A DNA stretch of 64,000 bases from Anaerolineae bacterium (GTDB lineage: Bacteria; Chloroflexota; Anaerolineae; Aggregatilineales; Phototrophicaceae). Shown here in pieces: positions 17,691 through 25,275 of the stretch. Location: positions 62,001 through 126,000 of the forward strand of contig JALHNB010000012.1 in the NCBI GenBank assembly GCA_022843745.1, written 5' to 3'. The notes under the pieces were generated by a model. The model searched no databases, was not told the DNA's origin, and was given only the letters and a program-made list of their open reading frames with translations. Position 1 is the stretch's first letter; the number at the start of each line of letters is the position of its first letter. The position numbers and the translations under genes were made by a program.

Positions 17691-17790
17691 TACTTAAGTT
17701 TGGCAGCTTATGTTACACTCTGTATCATAAATTGATGTCAATCGATGTCAACCGATGATCGATCCGCTGCGTTACTTAAGTTACGGATGT
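17691..17790. promoter_or_regulatory. Divergent control region with repeated ACTTAAGTT palindrome
   Basis: TACTTAAGTT occurs at 17691-17700 and again at 17773-17782; ACTTAAGT is a perfect palindrome. Between them lie tandem TTGATGTCAA / TCGATGTCAA words (17742-17751 area). GTTAC repeats near 17712 and 17772, with GTAAC at 17789. Such repeats between a TetR gene and a divergent operon are good operator candidates. Confidence 0.45.
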
Positions 17791-17797
17791 AACATTT

Positions 17798-18412
17798 ATG
17801 CCCATCAATCTCAACGACCCGCGAGTACGCAAAACGCGCAAAGAGCTTCAAAATGCTTTTGTACGTCTGATTTTGTGCAAAGGTTACGACAGCATTTCCA
17901 TTCAGGACATTGCATCCGAATCCGACACAGCGCGCATTACGTTTTATCGTCACTACAAGGACAAAGAAGAATTATTAACCGACTGCCTGAATACGCTGTA
18001 CGAAGATCTGGTGCAGAAAACGTCTCCCATCAGTGCCGCCGGTATTCTTGCGGGCTATTCGCCGGTGAGTACGTTGTATGCGCATATCGAGGAGCAAGAA
18101 ACGCTGTATCGCGTTTTATTCTCAAGCCGGGGCACGCAAACGGTGATTGAACGAATGCGGCATCACATGGCGGAACGCATATTGGACGCGATTCGCCAAT
18201 CCGGCAGAGCGCCGGAATCGAATATCCCACCCGAAATCATCGCTTATCATGCTGCAAGCGCACAGATCGGGTTAGCAATCTGGTGGCTGGATCATGGTAA
18301 GCCATATCCTGCCAGTTATATGGCTCAAATTTCACTCTGGCTAACGCTGACGGGGGTAATCGAAACGATGGGAGGATCTGATTTTAAACCGCCGATTCCT
18401 ATGCTTACTTAG
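17798..18412 (+). CDS. TetR/AcrR-family transcriptional regulator
   Basis: The 204-residue regulator has an N-terminal TetR helix-turn-helix at about 10-60 (R-K-T-R-K-E-L-Q-N-A-F, then Y-D-S-I-S-I-Q-D-I-A and F-Y-R-H-Y-K-D-K-E-E-L), and a helical ligand-binding C-terminus with L-A-I-W-W-L-D-H-G-K-P-Y-P, a block common in TetR_C_7-like members. It is probably a repressor that releases DNA on binding a small molecule. The divergent exported-protein operon (17663 to 15331) and its own promoter are the likely targets. Confidence 0.85.
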   Translation: MPINLNDPRVRKTRKELQNAFVRLILCKGYDSISIQDIASESDTARITFYRHYKDKEELLTDCLNTLYEDLVQKTSPISAAGILAGYSPVSTLYAHIEEQETLYRVLFSSRGTQTVIERMRHHMAERILDAIRQSGRAPESNIPPEIIAYHAASAQIGLAIWWLDHGKPYPASYMAQISLWLTLTGVIETMGGSDFKPPIPMLT

Positions 18413-18428
18413 TCAACAGTTAATCGGC

Positions 18429-19319
18429 TCAGAGGAGTTCCAGCACCATCTCGAAGCGGCGGAACGCTTCCAGATAGCCTTTTTCCTGGAAGATCGGCCA
18501 GGCGGGGCAGTCGGCGGGCAGGTTCTCGATTTTGGTGTCCTGTTTGGCGTACTGCTGGTGCAGCGTATAGAGCAGTGCGCGTGTTATCAACTCAGCATTT
18601 TCTGAAGGGGCATAAAAAACGACATGCTCCATCTGAAAAGCTTTGAGTTGAAAGATAATCCAGCCGGATTCGCCATTTTCTAAGGTGATCTCAAACCCTT
18701 TAAGATTGCCCACTTTCAGGATTGACGGGGTTTCCTCAATCCAGCTTGGTGCAAAGAGGCGCTGCTGAAGAAGCGGCTCAATTTCCTGGCTGTCCAGGGG
18801 GCGGACTGAAATATCCTCAAGCTGCTGTGTGGTCGTCATACCGGGAGGTCGGCGAATAATCAGCAGTTCGCGCGTTGCATGAAAGCCGAACTTCATAAAC
18901 AGATTGTAGGCCGGGTCGTTGCCTTTAATGACCTCAAGCTGAACTTGCCGGACATTGCGCTGACGGGCATGGTACAGCAGCGATTCCATCAGGAATTGCC
19001 CGGTTTTGCGGCCTCTGCTTGCCGGGATCACACCCAGGCGGGTAATCCAGGCACGTTCATCGCGAACACCGAGCATTCCAATGCCTGTAATCTCGTCGCT
19101 GGTATTCAGCGATACAGCCGAGGCTTCCAGGTCAATATCATAATTGTGAACGTATTCTTCCATCCGGCGGGCGTTCATCGGCATCGGCACAATGTAATCG
19201 ACGCGGCTCTGGTTATAGATTTCAGCCAACTCTTGAAAATTGTAGTGACTGGCCGGAATCGCAATCTGGTCGGAAAGATTTTCGAGTTTAAAATGGGGGA
19301 GGGCGCTGTAGCTAGCCAA
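18429..19319 (-). CDS. GNAT family N-acetyltransferase, two-domain
   Basis: This 296-residue protein has a GNAT core at about 30-160: the L-G-V-I-P-A-S-R-G-R-K-T-G-Q-F-L acetyl-CoA loop, then Q-L-E-V-I-K-G-N-D-P-A-Y-N-L-F-M-K-F-G-F. The C-terminal 130 residues are a second, poorly conserved alpha/beta unit. It lies about 20 bp downstream of a REC-only gene in the same direction, so it may belong to the receiver-rich operon from 22287. Acceptor unknown. Confidence 0.78.
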   Translation of the reverse strand: MASYSALPHFKLENLSDQIAIPASHYNFQELAEIYNQSRVDYIVPMPMNARRMEEYVHNYDIDLEASAVSLNTSDEITGIGMLGVRDERAWITRLGVIPASRGRKTGQFLMESLLYHARQRNVRQVQLEVIKGNDPAYNLFMKFGFHATRELLIIRRPPGMTTTQQLEDISVRPLDSQEIEPLLQQRLFAPSWIEETPSILKVGNLKGFEITLENGESGWIIFQLKAFQMEHVVFYAPSENAELITRALLYTLHQQYAKQDTKIENLPADCPAWPIFQEKGYLEAFRRFEMVLELL

Positions 19320-19339
19320 TTGACCGTGCCTCGTGAGGG

Positions 19340-19720
19340 TTATGGGGTGGCTTTCGCGTTTTCCAGATAATCTGCGATCTGAGTGGCAAATGTGCGCGTA
19401 TCAATGGGTTTGATAATCACACCATCGCAGCCATACGCTTCTGCCATCTGATAAGCGGTTTCCTGCGGCCATGCGGTAAAGGCGATAACCGGCACACCGT
19501 TGAGCGTTGATTCCTGACGTAACAATGCAACGACAGTCTGCCCATCCATATCCGGCAGACCGAGATCAACTAAAATGAGGTCTGGGCGTGTGCCTGCAAT
19601 TGTCGTCAACCCCATTTCTCCATCTTCGGCCAGTGTAACCTCATGCCCAGCGTGACGCAAGAGTTTAGCCGCCAGACGAGCATTTGATAGATTATCTTCA
19701 ATGACGACAATATGACTCAT
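19340..19720 (-). CDS. Stand-alone response-regulator receiver (CheY/DivK-like)
   Basis: This 126-residue single REC domain has the acidic pair E8-D9, phospho-acceptor D52 (I-L-V-D-L-G-L-P-D-M-D-G), a T in F-T-A-W and the K in I-I-K-P-I-D. No output domain, so it would act through protein contacts or as a phosphotransfer sink. It follows another REC-only gene by 12 bp and the PLP-REC-REC fusion beyond it. No histidine kinase is in this cluster. Confidence 0.85.
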   Translation of the reverse strand: MSHIVVIEDNLSNARLAAKLLRHAGHEVTLAEDGEMGLTTIAGTRPDLILVDLGLPDMDGQTVVALLRQESTLNGVPVIAFTAWPQETAYQMAEAYGCDGVIIKPIDTRTFATQIADYLENAKATP

Positions 19721-19732
19721 AATCCGTTTTCC

Positions 19733-20125
19733 CTAAACTCGCGTATTGATTGTCTGGGCAAGAGAGAGAAAATGCGCCACCGCATTTAAAAGCTCGTTTT
19801 TGGTGACAGGTTTGGCAAGGTAGCCATCAAAGCCTGCCGAGATAAAGCGTTCGCGATCCCCATGCATGGCGTTGGCAGTCAGGGCGATCACAGGAATATG
19901 TGCTAACTGCGGTGAAGCTTTTAAGCGAGCAGTTGCTTCCAGCCCATCAATATCGGGCAGATTGATGTCCATTAGAATCAAGGCTGGCATTTCACGGGCT
20001 GCCGTTGCCACGCCGGACAGACCATTAACAGCCTCAATCATTTCATAGCCGCCTACGCGCAGCATCTTACCCACTAACCGCATGTTTTGCGGATTGTCTT
20101 CGACGTAGAGAATTTTGATGGACAT
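19733..20125 (-). CDS. Stand-alone response-regulator receiver (DivK-like)
   Basis: The 130-residue REC protein has E9-D10, phospho-acceptor D53 (L-I-L-M-D-I-N-L-P-D-I-D-G), L-T-A-N-A-M and K in Y-L-A-K-P-V-T. The I-L-Y-V-E-D-N-P-Q-N start and the A-L-T-A-N-A-M block are typical of the REC domains found in hybrid kinases and DivK. It lies 38 bp downstream of the PLP-REC-REC fusion gene and has its own AGGA ribosome binding site. Confidence 0.86.
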   Translation of the reverse strand: MSIKILYVEDNPQNMRLVGKMLRVGGYEMIEAVNGLSGVATAAREMPALILMDINLPDIDGLEATARLKASPQLAHIPVIALTANAMHGDRERFISAGFDGYLAKPVTKNELLNAVAHFLSLAQTINTRV

Positions 20126-20163
20126 TGTTTTTCCTGGATTGATATTAAGGATGATTTCAGGTG

Positions 20164-22287
20164 TTATGCCAATACATCCTTAATTATGTGGGGAATCCGA
20201 TTCCGGTCAAGTGGAGATTTTGTCAAGATTGCATGAATTTTTGAGTCTAGCAACCTTAACTCTTCAGATGTTAGCTCTTTAGCAGACATAACGATAATGG
20301 GAATCGCGGCTAATTCGGAATCGGCCTTTAATTTTTCCACGAGAGTGAAACCATCCATATCTGGCAGCATCAGGTCGAGCAGGATCATTTCAGGTCGGTG
20401 TTCGTAGACTGCTTTCAGGCCATCGCGTCCCGAAGTCGCCTCAATGATGTGATAATCGCCTGCTGTCTGGAGCAAACGGCGCGTCAGACGCAAGTCCCGC
20501 AAATTATCGTCAATGACGACAATGGTTGGCAGCCCATCATTAAGAATTTCCTCGACGGCTATTTCAGATTGCTTGGAGGGACGTGGCAGGGTAGGGGGAA
20601 TCATGGAATCATCGGATAGATGTCCGAGTGTGCGCACGACATGATCGACAAGCTGACGGGTATCGAAACCGCCTTTTGTCCAAACGGATTCAGAATTTGC
20701 GGCCAGAAATTCGCGATCCGGCTCGGTTAATGTCTTTGCTGAGACGACCACCACCGGGATATTGGCTGTCTCAGGGTTACTTTTCAAGTGTTCGATCAGC
20801 ATCAGCCCATCCATTTCCGGCATCGTCAAATCTGTGACGATCAAATCCGGCTTGCGCTCCTGAACTGCCTGAAGTGCTTCTGCGCCACTTTGGGCCTCGA
20901 AAACGCGGTAGCTTTTATAGCGTTGCAGCAAGCGGCGAATCAAGCGACGGTCATTGTGGGTATCATCAACTATCAGAATCGTCGTCACCTGCTCATCGAG
21001 GTGTGCCAGCGCCGCGCTCAGGCCGTCCTCCTGTCGATCATTGACCGTCGAAACCTCGCCCGCCTCGCTGATTTTGAGATTGAAGACATACTGGTCACCC
21101 AGAATATGGCTTTCGGCAGGGAAGGTATGGCCGGAACAATTCAGCACAACGCTTTCGCCTTCACGAATCGTACCGTTGTTGAGCATTTTTTCCAGTCCGG
21201 CGAAGGCAACGGCTGTCGCAGGTTCAACGGATAATCCAGCTTTGCTGGCGACTTTGCGCATCGCCTGAAATGTCTCGCCGTCCTCGATGGCGATCATCGA
21301 CCCGCCATTGCTGAGGACTGCCGCGCGAAGCTGGACATAGCTGAAGCCGGGATCACCCGTCGCCAGCACGGTAATCAGCGTTTTGGGGATAACCGGGTCA
21401 GCCGTCTCTTTGCCCGCGTTCATGGCTTTGACCATCGGTGCGCAGCCCGCCGACTGAACGATGCCGAGCTTGGGCATCTTGTCGATTAAGCCCATTTCCA
21501 GCAGTTCGTTGAAGCCTTTCCAGACCCCCAACGGGCCAATGCCGCCGCTGACCGCCTGGATATACCAGTCCGGGCTGGCGAAACGTCCATCAGCATAGCG
21601 CTCTAAACCCAATTGTTCGGCAATTTCGAACGCCAGCGTTTTCATACTTTCTTTACCGGGGACAGCCCGTGCGCCTTTATCCAGGTGGATGCCTTTGCGC
21701 CGCGCGAATTCGGCAGCGACCTGCTTGGTTTCATCGTATGTGCCGGAAACTTTGACGACTTCCGCGCCATAGAGTGCCGCTTCGCGCATTTTTTCTGCCG
21801 GGACGAGGCTGGTCAGAAACAGCCATAACTTGATGCCTGCACGTGCGCAATAAGCAGCATATGCCGCACCCGCGTTGCCTGTCGAGGCCAGGACGCATTC
21901 GGTGATGCCAATGCGCTTCATGGCGGTGACAGCCAATGCCGCTTGACGATCTTTAAATGAACTCGTCGGCCCCTGACGCTCATCCTTGATATAGATTCCT
22001 TCATGGTGAAAAAGACGCTCGTACTGATACAGCCGCACCAGTGACGTATAGCCTTCGCCGAGCGAAATTTCCGGGTCAGGCTCACTCATCGGCAGCAGTT
22101 CGGCGTAGCGCCAGAGCGTGTGAGGCCGATAGAGAAGGGCAGACGGCCATAATTTCGCGACTTTTTCGTAGTCATAACGTGCATCCACCCAACCAGAGCC
22201 GCAGCGTGTGCAGGTGACGATCTGGTGATCGGCCTCCATCTCATGATGGCATTCCAGGCAAACGACTTTGTTGAAATACGATGACAT
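20164..22287 (-). CDS. Threonine-synthase-like PLP enzyme fused to two response-regulator receiver domains
   Basis: This 707-residue protein has an unusual layout. Residues 1-30 hold a zinc-ribbon (C10-x2-C13 and C26-x2-C29) as in many threonine synthases. Residues about 60-415 are a fold-type II PLP enzyme: Schiff-base lysine K112 (S-S-F-K-D-R), phosphate loop S-T-G-N-A-G (135-140), S-G-G-I-G-P-L-G (248-255) and C-S-G-H. Typical free-standing homologues end near here. Two complete REC domains follow at about 436-556 (D441, D442, D486, K538) and about 588-705 (D593, D594, D638, K690). Homologues make threonine from O-phosphohomoserine or carry out related beta/gamma eliminations. The RECs suggest phosphorylation control or a new output role; both ideas are inference. 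REC-only genes follow at once. AAGGA precedes the ATG. Confidence 0.85.
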   Translation of the reverse strand: MSSYFNKVVCLECHHEMEADHQIVTCTRCGSGWVDARYDYEKVAKLWPSALLYRPHTLWRYAELLPMSEPDPEISLGEGYTSLVRLYQYERLFHHEGIYIKDERQGPTSSFKDRQAALAVTAMKRIGITECVLASTGNAGAAYAAYCARAGIKLWLFLTSLVPAEKMREAALYGAEVVKVSGTYDETKQVAAEFARRKGIHLDKGARAVPGKESMKTLAFEIAEQLGLERYADGRFASPDWYIQAVSGGIGPLGVWKGFNELLEMGLIDKMPKLGIVQSAGCAPMVKAMNAGKETADPVIPKTLITVLATGDPGFSYVQLRAAVLSNGGSMIAIEDGETFQAMRKVASKAGLSVEPATAVAFAGLEKMLNNGTIREGESVVLNCSGHTFPAESHILGDQYVFNLKISEAGEVSTVNDRQEDGLSAALAHLDEQVTTILIVDDTHNDRRLIRRLLQRYKSYRVFEAQSGAEALQAVQERKPDLIVTDLTMPEMDGLMLIEHLKSNPETANIPVVVVSAKTLTEPDREFLAANSESVWTKGGFDTRQLVDHVVRTLGHLSDDSMIPPTLPRPSKQSEIAVEEILNDGLPTIVVIDDNLRDLRLTRRLLQTAGDYHIIEATSGRDGLKAVYEHRPEMILLDLMLPDMDGFTLVEKLKADSELAAIPIIVMSAKELTSEELRLLDSKIHAILTKSPLDRNRIPHIIKDVLA

Positions 22288-22448
22288 ACTTGATTATTCC
22301 TTAACTGTTGGAATGTGATGATTGGGGGGTTTGTGCAATATTAATACAATACCGCTGATATGAAGGCGAAAGAATTTAGATTTGTGAGAAAAGGGGAGGA
22401 CAAAAGCGCATTCGAGTCACGCAATGAGCACGAGACGATTTCTGGAAA

Positions 22449-23684
22449 TTAAGTCTCCTGATTTTTCGCCCGCGTCAATATGAACGCCGCCAGCGCAAAA
22501 ACGACTGCGCCCGACCAATACGGCGCACCCCGCAGCACATGGTCATAAATGATGCCTGCCCACAGCGGCCCGACAATAGTCATTAGGCTGGCAAGCGCGG
22601 TTGTCACGCCCATAAGCGTACCGAGTTCGTGCGGCGAGACACGATTAGAAGTCAGCGTTGTCAGTGTCGAAAAAGTGAAGGTGCTGACAATGATATTCGC
22701 CACCGAAAGGGGATAGATAATCCAGAAGGCAGGCGTGAAAAAGATGGCAATGGCAATGATCGCTTGCGCCAACAGACTCGCGATCCCAACGGCTTTTTCC
22801 CCGTAACGTGACACGGTGCGCTGCACAAAAAGGGCCTGCACGATAATCACGGCGATTCCCGATAACACCAGCAGCAGTCCGGTTTGCCAGGGCTGTGCGT
22901 CAAATTTCTCGATCACAAATAAAGTCTGAATCGCGTTCACGCCATTGAAGGCAAAATTGAACAGGCAGAGGACGACCAGAAGATTGCCGAGACGCGGCTT
23001 GCGTGCCATGCTGCCGATTGACCCAAATGGGCTTATATCACGCATGTGAATAGGGGCGGTTTCGCGTTGTTCTTTGGGCAGCGATTCCGGCAGAAAGAAG
23101 AATCCTAATGTCAGGCCTAATAAGGAAAACGCCGCTGCGATAAAAGCTGGGGCTTCCAGGCTGATCTGGCCGGTTGCCGCACCCAACGCTGGCCCCAGAA
23201 CCAACCCCACACCCCAGGCAACACCGATCAGGCCAAAATTTTTGGCTCGTTCTTCGGGGCTGGAAATATCAGCAATATATGCAGACGCGGTAGACAAATT
23301 GGCAGCGGTGATTCCGTCGATGAGGCGGGAGACGAGCAGTATCCACAACGCGCCGCCGATGCCAAAAATCACATAACCGACAGCCGAACCAAAAATGCTG
23401 ATGAGCAGCACAGGCCGCCGCCCATAGCGATCACCGAGTTTGCCCATCAGCGGCGCGGCAAAAAACTGACCTGCCGCATAGATGACCGTCACCATCGTCA
23501 CCATCAACGCATCACTGCTGTATCGCTTGACAATGAACGCCGTTACCGGATAGAGAACGGTGATGCCGATAATGTCCATCAGCATGATAAAAAAGATGAC
23601 GGCAAGGGCGCGTTTTTTCGCGGCTGGCGACTCCATTAATGCGGATAGGGTAGGGCGAGTTTCTGTATGCGGTGAGGTTTCCAT
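22449..23684 (-). CDS. MFS transporter, TetA/multidrug-resistance type
   Basis: The 411-residue protein has about twelve hydrophobic helices and the MFS loop 2-3 signature G-K-L-G-D-R-Y-G-R-R-P-V-L (near residue 82), plus the motif C-like G-V-A-W-G-V-G-L-V-L-G-P-A-L-G of drug/proton antiporters. It most resembles TetA/MdtG-type exporters; the substrate is unknown. The tyrosine recombinase gene ends 22 bp upstream in the same orientation, so read-through transcription is possible. Confidence 0.82.
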   Translation of the reverse strand: METSPHTETRPTLSALMESPAAKKRALAVIFFIMLMDIIGITVLYPVTAFIVKRYSSDALMVTMVTVIYAAGQFFAAPLMGKLGDRYGRRPVLLISIFGSAVGYVIFGIGGALWILLVSRLIDGITAANLSTASAYIADISSPEERAKNFGLIGVAWGVGLVLGPALGAATGQISLEAPAFIAAAFSLLGLTLGFFFLPESLPKEQRETAPIHMRDISPFGSIGSMARKPRLGNLLVVLCLFNFAFNGVNAIQTLFVIEKFDAQPWQTGLLLVLSGIAVIIVQALFVQRTVSRYGEKAVGIASLLAQAIIAIAIFFTPAFWIIYPLSVANIIVSTFTFSTLTTLTSNRVSPHELGTLMGVTTALASLMTIVGPLWAGIIYDHVLRGAPYWSGAVVFALAAFILTRAKNQET

Positions 23685-23705
23685 GATCGCTGCCCGTGAT
23701 TTTGC

Positions 23706-24665
23706 TTAATAAGGAAAATGTAGCTTTGTCGCCGCGCGTTTTTTCGTTTCTTCCGGCCTGCGATCATAACGCCGGGTCGTATCGACGCTGGCATGTCCGG
23801 CGATGTTGGCGACGGTGGCAATATCGACTCCACGCTCCAACATCTCACCGACGAACGTGCGCCGGAAATCGTGCGGCGAAAAATCCGGCACGCCCGATGC
23901 AATCGCCCGTCGGCGCAGCATATCGTAAATACTTTGGGCGTTCATCCGGCGTTCGGTGATCTTTCCACTTTTGAGAACGGGTACAAATATCGGTGTGCGC
24001 CCGCCGCTGACCGCTAACCAATCCATCAAGGCTCGCAGCGCACCCCCCAGGACATAAACGGTTCGCTGTTTGCGGCCTTTCCCGGCTTTCACCATCAATT
24101 TGCCCGTGCCAGCCTCAAAATCCTCGCGATTCAGCGCCACTAATTCCGCCCGCCGCAGGCCGCAGGTATAGAGCAGGCCGATGATAGCTGCGTCACGTAC
24201 ACCGGATGCCGTTTTCGTGTCGGATTTGCAGATTTGCACCAGCGCCAGAATTTCTCCCTGAGAAAGTTCGCGTCCGGCGGGGAGCGTTTCGCCTTTGATG
24301 CTTTTGACATTGGCAGCGCGATGATAATCCTCAGCGCTCATATAGCCAAGCTGCCACGCTTCTTTCAAAACGCCGCGTACCGCCGAGAGTGTTCGGTTGG
24401 CAGTAGATGGGCTGTAAATTTCCGCCAACTTTGAACGCAGGGCGGCAGTGTGCATATAACGAAGCTGCGACCAATCGAGTAAAAAAATATCGACATCTTC
24501 CGACGCTTGTCCGGTCAACAGCATGGCGACACTGCGCAGCGCTTGCGCCATGACTCGGCGTGATCGCGGTGATGTGAGTCCCGCCAGATAGACGGCAACC
24601 GGATTCTCTCGCACGGGCAGCGGCGTGGTTAACGAAAATGATGGTGTTGGAGAATTTTCGGACAT
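23706..24665 (-). CDS. Tyrosine recombinase / integrase
   Basis: The 319-residue site-specific recombinase has an N-terminal SAM-like DNA-binding domain (about 20-120) and a catalytic domain (about 130-305). All expected residues are present: R171 (C-G-L-R-R-A-E-L), a lysine in the G-K-G-R-K hairpin (K199), H265-x-x-R268 (S-P-H-D-F-R-R-T), H291 (I-A-G-H-A-S) and nucleophile Y300. The gene is therefore probably active. Its 5' end faces an inverted-repeat core about 345 bp away (25008-25035), like an integrase beside its attachment site. XerC/D chromosome-dimer resolution is a less likely role. AGGA lies eight bases before the ATG. Confidence 0.87.
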   Translation of the reverse strand: MSENSPTPSFSLTTPLPVRENPVAVYLAGLTSPRSRRVMAQALRSVAMLLTGQASEDVDIFLLDWSQLRYMHTAALRSKLAEIYSPSTANRTLSAVRGVLKEAWQLGYMSAEDYHRAANVKSIKGETLPAGRELSQGEILALVQICKSDTKTASGVRDAAIIGLLYTCGLRRAELVALNREDFEAGTGKLMVKAGKGRKQRTVYVLGGALRALMDWLAVSGGRTPIFVPVLKSGKITERRMNAQSIYDMLRRRAIASGVPDFSPHDFRRTFVGEMLERGVDIATVANIAGHASVDTTRRYDRRPEETKKRAATKLHFPY

Positions 24666-24963
24666 GACGATTTTCCTGTTTAGTGACCATTATAGACTCA
24701 TTTTACTCGAAATTTATAACCTTTGTAAAGCGACATTTGCATAGGTAATTTTTAGGCTAAAATCACGCCAGGGGCGATTTTTTGTGGTCGCAATATGCAA
24801 GCCACTATTGACCTATCACCCATTTTGTCGCGCCACCGTAATCCTTAGTAAGCGCCATAAATACAGTGTGCGTCCGCGCTGCTCAATCCACAACTTGCGA
24901 TCCATCGCTTCCTATACTTTCCAAACCGAGCGCTTAAAAGTGATTGACACTGAACAAATTACA

Positions 24964-25020
24964 CTAGCAATCGTTAAGTTTTATTTTTCAAAAGGTAGGG
25001 TTATGTCTCTCTCAAAAACG
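24964..25020. repeat. Left copy of a ~58-bp inverted repeat (mate at 41356-41413)
   Basis: Its reverse complement aligns with 41356-41413 with about three mismatches and one gap by my reading. Shared blocks include GAGAGAGACATAACCCTACC and ATAAAACTTAACGATTGCT. Similarity stops at the centre of the palindromic core. Confidence 0.75.
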
Positions 25021-25035
25021 TTCGTTTTCGAGAGA
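25008..25035. repeat. Palindromic recombination-core-like site
   Basis: Arms TCTCTCAAAAACG (25008-25020) and CGTTTTCGAGAGA (25023-25035) are inverted, with one mismatch, around two bases. Paired inverted binding arms are the layout of tyrosine-recombinase core sites. Confidence 0.6.
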
Positions 25036-25191
25036 TGTGAATGTGTTTTTTCAGACGCTAGAAGGTTCCGGCCAGCTTCGAACTATGGAATTATGAAATG
25101 ATCCTCGTACCCCACGAAGAATGCTGTTATTCGTGTTCTTTACACCAATGTTAAAAGCGCCGCAGTCATAAATTATTTAAAAATCCAAAAC

Positions 25192-25208
25192 TGAACATTT
25201 TCTGAACA
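25192..25208 (+). promoter_or_regulatory. TGAACA direct repeat, candidate OmpR/PhoB-type operator
   Basis: TGAACA occurs at 25192-25197 and 25203-25208, exactly 11 bp apart, 68 bp before the first adaptor gene. OmpR/PhoB-type regulators bind direct repeats spaced one helical turn, and such a regulator is encoded at 33912. Confidence 0.35.
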
Positions 25209-25275
25209 AGTTCTCCATCAGTTTTGCACAGGATTGCGCGAAATTAAAGTAGGACGTGAACACAGGAAGATTTCA

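Larger units (their letters stand above)
24666..25275. other. Recombinase-proximal gap with attachment-site-like repeats
   Basis: About 610 bp between the recombinase and the efflux operon hold no convincing gene. It contains the left inverted-repeat copy (24964-25020), the palindromic core (25008-25035) and a TGAACA direct repeat before the first adaptor gene. Confidence 0.6.

Noticed and set aside
17755-18150. 131-codon frame overlapping the TetR gene
   Set aside because: It is an out-of-frame shadow of a clear TetR regulator.
23706-24665. Integron integrase
   Set aside because: No attC-like cassette sites or cassette array, and I see no IntI-specific insert before the final catalytic residues.
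24784-25101. 105-codon frame in the gap beside the recombinase
   Set aside because: No ribosome binding site, composition unlike protein, and it runs through the attachment-site-like palindrome.
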